Positions 8,187 to 14,905 of a stretch of 33,483 nucleotides of DNA are shown here, piece after piece. A program made the translations under genes and the position numbers. Where the stretch lies: positions 1 to 33,483 of the forward strand of contig JBCDIQ010000012.1 in the NCBI GenBank assembly GCA_039024295.1, read 5' to 3'. Each line of letters starts with the position of its first letter. The first letter of the stretch is position 1. The notes beneath the pieces were generated by a model. The model was not told the origin of the DNA. It searched no databases and worked only from the letters and a program-made list of their open reading frames with translations. The DNA is from JBCDIQ01 sp039024295 (GTDB taxonomy: Bacteria; Bacteroidota; Bacteroidia; J057).

Positions 8187-8232
8187 CAAATTAATCGCAC
8201 ATATGTTCTTTTTACTTGCACATATGTCCTTT
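8187..8232 (-). promoter_or_regulatory. Phased direct repeat of a palindrome, candidate AraC-type site, with adjacent -7-like element
   Basis: GCACATATGTTCTTT (8197-8211) and GCACATATGTCCTTT (8218-8232) differ at one base and start 21 bp apart, two helical turns. Each contains the perfect palindrome ACATATGT. On the minus strand TTAATTTG (8194-8187), one base from TAnnTTTG, lies directly downstream, so the repeats would cover the -33 region of a promoter for the gene starting at 8026. A second TTAATTTG at 8242-8235 sits on the other side. Directly repeated half-sites about 21 bp apart are typical of AraC-family regulators, and one is encoded next door (8280-11111). Confidence 0.45.
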
Positions 8233-8279
8233 ACCAAATTAATATATTGAAAATCAATTATTTATAATTTTTGTTCTCC

Positions 8280-11111
8280 TTAAAACTGTTGGGGTATTTT
8301 CTCTCCTAATTGTCTCCGGTAAGCTGTGGGGCTTATGCCGAAAGCCTCCTTAAACTTTCGCGAAAAGTATGTGTGGCTTTGAAAACCCGTCTCAAAGGCA
8401 ATCTCAGAAATATTTAGGATTGGCTGTTCTAACAGTATTTTGGATTTTTTCAGTCGCACGTCCCAAACGAATTCTTTTACTGACATACCCGTTAGGCTAC
8501 TGATTTTATGGTAGAGGGGGGTCCTCGAAATCCCCATTTCCCTGCTCAAAAATTCTACGTTCAACCTGCTGTCCTGAAGGTGGTCCAATATCACTCCCCG
8601 AAATTTTTGTACAAAAGCATCTTCACGCTCGAAATCTTTACTGGCAAGGTCTTCAGGCAAAGGTTGCGCAGCAGCAAAATACCGCTGAAGGACTTTCCTT
8701 GTTTTCAGGAGGTTTTCTATCCGGATGAGGAGCTCTTCTTCCTTGAATGGTTTGGTGAGGTAAGCATCTGCTCCCCTGCGTAGTCCCGTAATTTGGGAGT
8801 CCGCATCGGCTTTCGCAGTTAATAAGACCACCGGAATATGACTGGTACGGATGTCTTCTTTTAAGGTGTAGCAGACCTCAAACCCATCCTTTTCTGGCAT
8901 CATCACATCACTGATGATCAGGTCTGGCACCATTTCAACAGCCTGTTGAATACCGGTCCGTCCATTCCGTGCATGGCTTACCCGGTATTGTCCTTCCAGG
9001 CAACTTTCAACGTACCTCGCCACATCGGGGTTATCTTCAATGATGAGCACTCGCGGACCCGAGGCCAGATCTTCCGCGGGAACTGTCAAGGGGGGAGCCT
9101 CGCGGTCTTCTGTACCAGAACCCTTGGGCTGATATGACTGAACTTCCTTTTTTTCTGCGGGCACAACTGGCAAATGAACCTCAAAAGTGGATCCCTTACC
9201 TACCTCACTGCTCACAGTTACTGTGCCTCCCATAAGTGTGACCAATTCCTTTGTGAGGGCCAAGCCAATACCGGTTCCTTCTGCCTTTCGGATATCACTG
9301 GCATCGGATTGGTAAAAACGGTCAAATATAAGAGAGAGTTCCGGTTCAGGAATCCCATAGCCGGTATCTTTGACCTGTATTACCAGGGTTTTATGGTTGT
9401 GCTGGAGGTTCACCCATACTTCTCCACCTGCTGGCGTAAATTTGATGGCGTTGGAAGCGAGGTTGGAAATGATGTCCCGAAATCGCTCAGGGTCTAATTG
9501 AATGAGCAACTCCGAAACCTCAGTATGCACCTTTAAGCATACCTTTCGGGTTTCGGCGTACGATTCAAAGGATTCCACCAAATAAAACAGATACTCCACT
9601 GCATCTATTGGTTTTGGATGAAGCGTAAGTTTCCCCGAGTCCAGGTGAGAGAGGTCCAGTAGCTGGTTGACAAGGTTCAGCAATTGATCACTATTGCGTT
9701 GGATCATCCCTATTCCCGTCTTTTGCCACTTTTCGGGCTGGGTACGTATTTTCTCTGCCATCCCCTGAATTATCGTGATAGGGGTTCGGAATTCGTGGGT
9801 GATATTGGCGTATAGCCTGCCCTTAACGTAGTCCAGTTCCTGCAAACGCAGGGCTTCTGCCTCGCCGGCTTGGGTTTCCTGGTAGCGAATCACCAGGGCT
9901 GTAACGCCAAAAGTCAAGGGTGCTATTGGGAGGAGAAAGATAGGATTGATGGAGCTTGTGTTGGTAAAATATCCCATCAGTGCCACCAGATTGGTAATGA
10001 TGTACCCCCCATTGATCAGTACATTTGCAATTCCAAATTGTCGGATTAAAAACTTGGGATGTCGAGCGATAGCCGCCCCTATTATTGCGAGAATAAATAA
10101 ATTAATAAAAGTTGAAATAATAATTGCCGAAAACATCTCCTGACTACCGCCAATGTATCGAATGTACGCTCCAATGAAGGTAAGAACCGTCATTGAGGTA
10201 TATGAATACAAAAGGAATAAATAACCTTTTCGAACATGCCGAGAGAGTGAGGAGACCAGGTTTCCGAATATGATAAAACAAAAATTCGCACCTACACTAA
10301 AAAGACAAACCAAGAAAAATGCGGCTTTGGGATCCTCTGCAAAGAACCATTCTGCTAGGTAATCTTGTGGAAATGAGGCAATCGTTGGGAATAGAATTCC
10401 CAGTGAAAAGGCCACAAACCACCCGTAAGTGACTTCACGGGTGGCTGTCCACAATCCCAGGCCAAGTAGAACCATTGCAAAAAATAACCCTGAGACGAAA
10501 ATTCCGATTTGTACCTGAAAGGAATTGTACCGAGGATAATTAACTGCCGGATTGCATATGCTAATGAGGGGTAGAGGCTTGGTAATAGGTTGCCCACTAA
10601 TACATATCCACAGGGTAATGCTCTCATCTCTCCCAAGGGAAAGGGGCAACAAATTCAAGGTATGGTCCACTTGTATGTCTCGCTGAGAGGCAGGCACATC
10701 CCGCCCTGCCACTCGGTGAATGAAGGAGCCGTCAGGTTGTACCCAAAAGCCATCTACCCGCGAGTAACTGTAATAGGTGCCCAGCACATTGGTAGGGTCT
10801 TCCAGGTACACCAGCCAGTTGTCAAATGGGTCCCTTGTGGTGAGTTCATAAGCAAACCAATGTTCTTTCGCAGGTAAAATCTGAGGGGTTTCTTCTACCT
10901 GAACCACCTCAAATTGCTGAGGGGTTTCCAGCACGGTGGCCAACTGAGGATGATCTCCTTCTTTCACCAGCATCCAGGTAGGTGCCGGTAAGACAATAGG
11001 CTTTGTAAGGTCAGTAATGACAAGGGGCACTGGAGAAGGGTACTCCTTTGCAAACAAAGTCCCTAAAATCAAGGCCCAAAAAATAGTACTAAGTATCGAA
11101 AATCTTTTCAT
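8280..11111 (-). CDS. Hybrid two-component system: 7TM-DISM sensor, histidine kinase, receiver, AraC-type HTH
   Basis: About 943 residues from the ATG at 11111; the open frame extends to an ATG at 11165. I prefer 11111 because it places the signal peptide (MKRFSILSTIFWALILGTLF) at the N-terminus. In longest-frame numbering: a periplasmic 7TMR-DISM-like domain (~45-205), seven or so membrane helices (~218-428), HisKA with His457 (YANITHEFRTP), HATPase (SNAIKFTP, DTGYGIP, GTGIGLAL), a receiver with Asp753 (LIISDVMMPEKDG) and Lys805, and an AraC-family HTH (~855-955). One protein thus senses outside, signals internally and binds DNA. Bacteroidota HTCS proteins usually control adjacent genes; here the secreted propeller proteins and the phased repeat lie just downstream. 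The DISM sensor replaces the periplasmic propeller typical of glycan-sensing HTCS. Confidence 0.93.
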   Translation of the reverse strand: MKRFSILSTIFWALILGTLFAKEYPSPVPLVITDLTKPIVLPAPTWMLVKEGDHPQLATVLETPQQFEVVQVEETPQILPAKEHWFAYELTTRDPFDNWLVYLEDPTNVLGTYYSYSRVDGFWVQPDGSFIHRVAGRDVPASQRDIQVDHTLNLLPLSLGRDESITLWICISGQPITKPLPLISICNPAVNYPRYNSFQVQIGIFVSGLFFAMVLLGLGLWTATREVTYGWFVAFSLGILFPTIASFPQDYLAEWFFAEDPKAAFFLVCLFSVGANFCFIIFGNLVSSLSRHVRKGYLFLLYSYTSMTVLTFIGAYIRYIGGSQEMFSAIIISTFINLFILAIIGAAIARHPKFLIRQFGIANVLINGGYIITNLVALMGYFTNTSSINPIFLLPIAPLTFGVTALVIRYQETQAGEAEALRLQELDYVKGRLYANITHEFRTPITIIQGMAEKIRTQPEKWQKTGIGMIQRNSDQLLNLVNQLLDLSHLDSGKLTLHPKPIDAVEYLFYLVESFESYAETRKVCLKVHTEVSELLIQLDPERFRDIISNLASNAIKFTPAGGEVWVNLQHNHKTLVIQVKDTGYGIPEPELSLIFDRFYQSDASDIRKAEGTGIGLALTKELVTLMGGTVTVSSEVGKGSTFEVHLPVVPAEKKEVQSYQPKGSGTEDREAPPLTVPAEDLASGPRVLIIEDNPDVARYVESCLEGQYRVSHARNGRTGIQQAVEMVPDLIISDVMMPEKDGFEVCYTLKEDIRTSHIPVVLLTAKADADSQITGLRRGADAYLTKPFKEEELLIRIENLLKTRKVLQRYFAAAQPLPEDLASKDFEREDAFVQKFRGVILDHLQDSRLNVEFLSREMGISRTPLYHKISSLTGMSVKEFVWDVRLKKSKILLEQPILNISEIAFETGFQSHTYFSRKFKEAFGISPTAYRRQLGEKIPQQF

Positions 11112-11350
11112 CTGCCACATACCTAATTTGTTCCTTTTCAGGATCAAAGATGAATCATCCAACACTTAACTCATTCTAAATCAACATACTACAGTTATTT
11201 TCCTATGGGCTTTCGACTTAGTAAGCATTGAACTTTCCTTAAGTTCCGCCTTTTCAACATAACATTCTATTGAAATAACCAAAATACGTGAAATCCCTGA
11301 GGCAAAATACCTATTTTCCCTTACCTGATTTCCCCATTTCCCCCAAAAAT

Positions 11351-12505
11351 TCACCTCCTTTCACTACTCCCCAACACAACCCCTTCCCGAGCGCGCGCCA
11401 TCAATGTCCATTGTCCAAGCTGTTCTGTCCAATTGAACAGGTACTGGCGACCTGGCTGTAGGGAAAAGGTCTGCATTTCCCCATCAGCAGCAGTAAGCCT
11501 CAGGTAAGCCCAAGGCTGATTGGGAGGAAACAGGTACCTGGCCTTGTGGCCCTTATCGAGTTGGTAGGCAGTCCAGTACTGCTGGTCTGCGCTGAGCTGA
11601 AACCGGATACTTCTATCTGTAGGATTCTGTATCAAAATTCCCTGACCGTTGGGGGTCGTATTGCTTACAATATGCTGATTGGGGTTCCAATTCAAGGGAT
11701 CCATCCGAGGCTTTTCAGAAATATCCTTCGAATATTGCCCAAATGGAAGACGAGCAGGTCCGGCAGTTTCAGCCAAACTGTAATGCCTCCGCTGAAATTT
11801 CACCTGAACTTTTTCCTTCGAAGCATCATCTTTTATGGCCGTGAGGAGGTGATGGTCGTCCTGCACAAAAATGACATCATCAGGATCAATCATGTACGCT
11901 AAAACCCCAGCAAAGAAGATGGCTTTTGAGTCACAATCGCCAAACCCGTGCAGGAGGATTTCCGGTGGGGTACAAATGCCACCATAATACCGTCCATCCT
12001 GCTTCCACGCTGGAACCGCATAGGGGATTTCTTGAACAAAAGCCATCGCCATGGCTATCCTGTTTTCCCGGGTATCTCTCCCCTCTGCTCTTAAAGATCG
12101 GATCAATTGCCGTGCTACAGGTTGACAAAATGTTTCTGCGTAATAGCGTACCACCGCACTTTTATCTACCACCAATGTGCGTCCTTCCGAAGCAAAAAGT
12201 CCGTCTTCCAATTGTTGCTCCCTAGCTTTCAGGGTAGACGCATTCACATAGTAAGGCTCAAACATACGCTGTGGAATGCCAAACTTGGCCACCATCTGAT
12301 CGGTCTGTTCTTTGTCAAAGGCAAAACGGTAAGAACGCAAAGCCCCCCACGGATCAAGGAAACGAAAGTAAACGCGGTAAAAGGCAGCATCCTCCTGTTG
12401 ATACATCCTCACATGAGGGTTCTTTTGGTAATTCTGCTGAGCTTGCAGGACTGTACCAAACAAGCAGTTTGCAAGCAACAATACGTATACGGGGCTTTTT
12501 TTCAT
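11351..12505 (-). CDS. Secreted transglutaminase-like cysteine protein of unknown role
   Basis: 384 residues with an N-terminal signal peptide (MKKSPVYVLLLANCLFGTVLQAQ). The segment HGFGDCDSKAIFFAGVL (186-202) has the shape of the transglutaminase/cysteine-protease-like core with Cys191 as nucleophile, and DDHHLL (216-221) supplies the candidate histidine. The C-terminal third is strand-rich (ILIQNPTDRSIRFQLS, YLFNWTEQLGQWTLMAR) and may be a small beta domain. It probably acts in the periplasm or at the surface on peptides or peptidoglycan, but the substrate is unknown. It is divergent from the psp-like cluster at 12667 and followed by the HTCS gene on the same strand at 185 bp. No obvious terminator separates them. 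Confidence 0.6.
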   Translation of the reverse strand: MKKSPVYVLLLANCLFGTVLQAQQNYQKNPHVRMYQQEDAAFYRVYFRFLDPWGALRSYRFAFDKEQTDQMVAKFGIPQRMFEPYYVNASTLKAREQQLEDGLFASEGRTLVVDKSAVVRYYAETFCQPVARQLIRSLRAEGRDTRENRIAMAMAFVQEIPYAVPAWKQDGRYYGGICTPPEILLHGFGDCDSKAIFFAGVLAYMIDPDDVIFVQDDHHLLTAIKDDASKEKVQVKFQRRHYSLAETAGPARLPFGQYSKDISEKPRMDPLNWNPNQHIVSNTTPNGQGILIQNPTDRSIRFQLSADQQYWTAYQLDKGHKARYLFPPNQPWAYLRLTAADGEMQTFSLQPGRQYLFNWTEQLGQWTLMARAREGVVLGSSERR

Positions 12506-12588
12506 GACGGAAAAACCTTGTTACAAGATATATGGCCAAAATTGTACCATAATGCGTACCTTGTCCGTATCAACTGCACAATGTGGAA

Positions 12589-12631
12589 GATTACCTCTCT
12601 TTTTGCTGTCTTGAGGCTGGAAGAGGTAATC
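12589..12631. promoter_or_regulatory. 10-bp perfect inverted repeat upstream of the PspA-like gene
   Basis: GATTACCTCT (12589-12598) and AGAGGTAATC (12622-12631) are perfect inverted arms 23 bp apart, ending 35 bp before the ATG at 12667 in the divergent intergenic region. Each arm could be a half-site of a dimeric regulator (centres 33 bp, three helical turns, apart), or the arms could pair in the mRNA leader. I found no clear TAnnTTTG promoter here. Confidence 0.4.
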
Positions 12632-12666
12632 CAACAAGATGTAAAAACCTTTCAATTAGGTGCAAC

Positions 12667-13275
12667 ATGAGTTTTTTTAAAAAACTGTTTGGCAAAGGCG
12701 AAGAGGCCCCCAAAGACAAATACCAAGAATATACCGATGGCGTTCAGGCAGGCATTGGCGAAATGAGAAAGAAGCTGGAAGGCCGACTGGTGGAGCTGGC
12801 CGATGCCAAGAAGGTAAGCCTTGCGGCTGACAAGGAAATGGCCACGCTTGAACAACAAGCACGATCCATCAACGATTCACTTGAAGCGCTTACTCAAAAA
12901 GTACTGGACGGCGAGGTTGAGCCTGAAGAAGCAGAACGCCGGAAATCTCATGGATTGGAACAGCTCAAACGACTGGAATCCAAACGTGAGCAAGCCACCA
13001 AACATGCCAATAGCCTGAAAGATCAGGTTAGTCAATTAACAGGGGTAGTGGATAAATTGAAAGATTCCATCGCCCAATTTGAGCAGGAGCTCTCCACCCT
13101 GAAGTCCAGGGCACGCCTCAGCGGAGCAAAGCGCGACATCACCCAATCGGTCATGGATGCGGAAGTGGGCAGCACTGCCACGCTTCTGGAGCAGATGAAA
13201 GCTCGAATTGAACAAGATGAAGCAGTTGCAGATGCTTTTGAAGAACTCAATGAAGACGACGAATTCAAACGATAG
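12667..13275 (+). CDS. PspA/IM30-family coiled-coil protein
   Basis: 202 residues from the ATG at 12667. An upstream in-frame ATG at 12583 would run through the inverted repeat and give a non-family N-terminus, so I reject it. It starts with an amphipathic segment, MSFFKKLFGKGEE, then long heptad-rich coiled coil with almost no predicted sheet, and ends with LLEQMKARIEQDEAVADAFEEL, closely resembling the C-terminal helix of PspA/YjfJ proteins. Family members polymerise on stressed inner membranes and limit leakage. The neighbours, a DUF4178-like protein and a lipoprotein with Ser/Arg/Gly-rich tail, match the accessory PspA clusters (for example E. coli yjfJ-yjfK-yjfM) rather than the classic pspABC operon; no PspF or PspC is seen. 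Confidence 0.8.
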   Translation: MSFFKKLFGKGEEAPKDKYQEYTDGVQAGIGEMRKKLEGRLVELADAKKVSLAADKEMATLEQQARSINDSLEALTQKVLDGEVEPEEAERRKSHGLEQLKRLESKREQATKHANSLKDQVSQLTGVVDKLKDSIAQFEQELSTLKSRARLSGAKRDITQSVMDAEVGSTATLLEQMKARIEQDEAVADAFEELNEDDEFKR

Positions 13276-13276
13276 A

Positions 13277-13431
13277 CATGTTTTCAGTTCGCAGTTTACG
13301 GTTAACAGTGAAAGAAAAAGCTCACCCACATTTGTTTCACAAAGAGCAGCTATAACCTCCCAATAACTGGGAAAAACTGAAAACCGAACACCGACTACTG
13401 AACACTTATTACCGACAACCAAGAATTACCC
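13277..13431. repeat. Intergenic tract with inverted halves of degenerate CAGTTcGCAGTTtaCGGTT-type units
   Basis: The left arm (13279-13311) contains TTTTCAGTTCGCAGTTTACGG. The right arm (13372-13410) contains AACTGAAAACCGAACACCG, approximately its reverse complement, around a non-repetitive centre. The tract separates the PspA-like and DUF4178-like genes by 156 bp. Simple repeats of this flavour recur between genes in many Bacteroidota, in my recollection. It could fold into a long imperfect hairpin that lowers read-through. Confidence 0.5.
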
Positions 13432-13980
13432 ATGGGCCTTTTCGATTCCTTCAAAAAGAAGTTTACCCCAAAGCCAGCACCTGAAGATATCAACCTGACC
13501 AATCTGGTTAGGGGAGATTTGTTTGACTATGACCTCAGCAGTTGGGAGGTCAAAGAAGTGTACTTGTATGATTGGGGAAATGAACACTTTTCCCGGGAGT
13601 ACAAAATCTCCAACGGTCGAGATACAGCCTTCCTAAGCGTCGATCGTGATGAAGGAGAACTTGACATGTTTCTCACCCGGAAAGTAAATGTTCGGGCAAT
13701 CCAGGAGGATTTACCTGAAATCCTGACGGAGGAAGGGGAACCTCCTACCAAGCTGTACCATGACGGCTACACCTTTTTGTTAGAGGGCGAAAGACCGGGG
13801 TATTACAAACCAGAAGAGGCGAGTGACAAGGCATGGGAGGAATTTATTTCCTGGGAATATGCGGACGAAACGGACACCCTCAGCCTGACCTTGGAACAAT
13901 GGGATGAAAAAATCTTTGAAGCTGCTTATGGCAAACGGGTACAACCCCATGAAATCACTAACCTGTTACCTGGAGACTGA
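13432..13980 (+). CDS. DUF4178-like protein of the PspA accessory cluster
   Basis: 182 residues, cytosolic, no signal peptide. The N-terminus (MGLFDSFKKKFTPKPAPED) is a short basic-amphipathic start like that of the neighbouring PspA. The core LTNLVRGDLFDYDLSSWEVK followed by strands FSREYKISNGRDTAFLSVD and GYTFLLEGERPGYYKPEE fits the beta-rich DUF4178 / DUF2491 (YjfK-like) pattern. In known genomes such proteins accompany PspA homologues and are thought to assist membrane-stress functions; the biochemical role is unknown. The acidic C-terminus (WDEKIFEAAYGKRVQPHEI) is unremarkable. The assignment is by eye from pattern and context, so the exact DUF number is uncertain. Confidence 0.6.
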   Translation: MGLFDSFKKKFTPKPAPEDINLTNLVRGDLFDYDLSSWEVKEVYLYDWGNEHFSREYKISNGRDTAFLSVDRDEGELDMFLTRKVNVRAIQEDLPEILTEEGEPPTKLYHDGYTFLLEGERPGYYKPEEASDKAWEEFISWEYADETDTLSLTLEQWDEKIFEAAYGKRVQPHEITNLLPGD

Positions 13981-14054
13981 TCTGGGTTCCTGTTTTATTT
14001 TGCTTATCAAAACGCGTACATTTACCGTATAACTACCTGATCACAACAATTGAA

Positions 14055-14849
14055 ATGTATAACTCCATGAAAGGAAAGCTCTTCATACTGCTTTTGGTGG
14101 CCTTAACAGCCTGGGGATGTAGCAGTGAGCCTGAAAAAAAATTCGTCAAGAGCCCCGTTGACACCTTGGTACGGGACATGACCGATGTCCAGAATTTCAC
14201 CTTGCTGCTGTATGACATGGATGCAGATGAATCCTCCGATGTCTACAAACATAAATACCGAATTCTTGAGGAAAGAAATGTGGATGGCAGGGATACCCTG
14301 GTAGAAAATATCACCGATTGGTACGAGGTAGCTCCAGACCTGTTCAACCAACACATTGAGGATATGGGCATGGAAATCGTCTCCAAGCAGGATGGCGTGG
14401 TAGAGAAAAAAGTAGCTCCTCCAGGTTACTCTCAGTATGTAGGTAATGAGAAATATGGAGAGTTTCGCACGGGGAGCAATGGCTATTCTTTCTGGCACTT
14501 CTATGGACAATATGCGTTCATGAGCACCATGTTCAGCTTGGCCACTATGCCTGCCCGTTATTCCTACTACAATAATTACCGTACCAACTATTACCCGAGC
14601 GGAAGGTCGTACTATGGCCCCAATTCAGGTGGGAGAAACATGTACGGAACGAATAGTTCCTACAACCAGTCCCGCACCAATACCCGCTGGGCAACGAAGC
14701 CCGCTTCAGTGAAAAGCCGGGTAAGAAGTCAGGTGGCCCGTAGCGCCAGCTCCCCTTCTTCCAGGCGTTCATACGACTCTCGTACCCGGAGAAGCAACTC
14801 CCGATACGGAGGTTCTTCCCGCCGTAGTGGGGGTGGATTTGGGAAGTAA
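14055..14849 (+). CDS. Lipoprotein with Ser/Arg/Gly-rich tail, PspA cluster member
   Basis: 264 residues from 14055, or 260 if the in-frame ATG at 14067 (MKGKLF) is used. The signal peptide ends in a lipobox-like AWGC with Cys22 as the lipidated residue. The middle (about 30-120) is soluble and acidic, with YDMDADESSDVYKHKYRIL. The region 135-180 is aromatic-rich (YSFWHFYGQYAFMSTMFSLA). The last ~80 residues are a low-complexity Ser/Arg/Tyr/Gly tail ending SGGGFGK. The design recalls DUF1190 lipoproteins (YgiB/YjfM), which sit in PspA-like operons in Enterobacteria; this homology is my inference, not shown. It lies 74 bp after the DUF4178-like gene and probably acts at the periplasmic face of the envelope. 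Confidence 0.55.
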   Translation: MYNSMKGKLFILLLVALTAWGCSSEPEKKFVKSPVDTLVRDMTDVQNFTLLLYDMDADESSDVYKHKYRILEERNVDGRDTLVENITDWYEVAPDLFNQHIEDMGMEIVSKQDGVVEKKVAPPGYSQYVGNEKYGEFRTGSNGYSFWHFYGQYAFMSTMFSLATMPARYSYYNNYRTNYYPSGRSYYGPNSGGRNMYGTNSSYNQSRTNTRWATKPASVKSRVRSQVARSASSPSSRRSYDSRTRRSNSRYGGSSRRSGGGFGK

Positions 14850-14905
14850 AGAAAGCTGGTAGGTGATAGCTGTTAGGCTATAGGTATTAGCTTTTAGGTG
14901 ATAGG
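14850..14905. repeat. TAGGTGATAG/TTAGG-type degenerate tract
   Basis: The tract reads as repeated TAGGTGATAGC, TGTTAGGCTATAGG, TATTAGC and TTTTAGGTGATAGG units. It resembles the left half of the tract at 3788-3878. It overlaps the most upstream possible start (GTG at 14898) of the caspase-like gene. Confidence 0.5.

Noticed and set aside
12583..12666. N-terminal extension of the PspA-like protein from the ATG at 12583
   Set aside because: It overlaps the inverted repeat and is Cys-rich and unlike the family, whereas MSFFKKLFGK is a normal amphipathic PspA-type start.
13036..13422. 128-residue minus-strand ORF spanning the end of the PspA-like gene and the repeat tract
   Set aside because: It is antisense to a clear coding region, and its N-terminal part is translated simple repeat (for example VVGVRFSVF).
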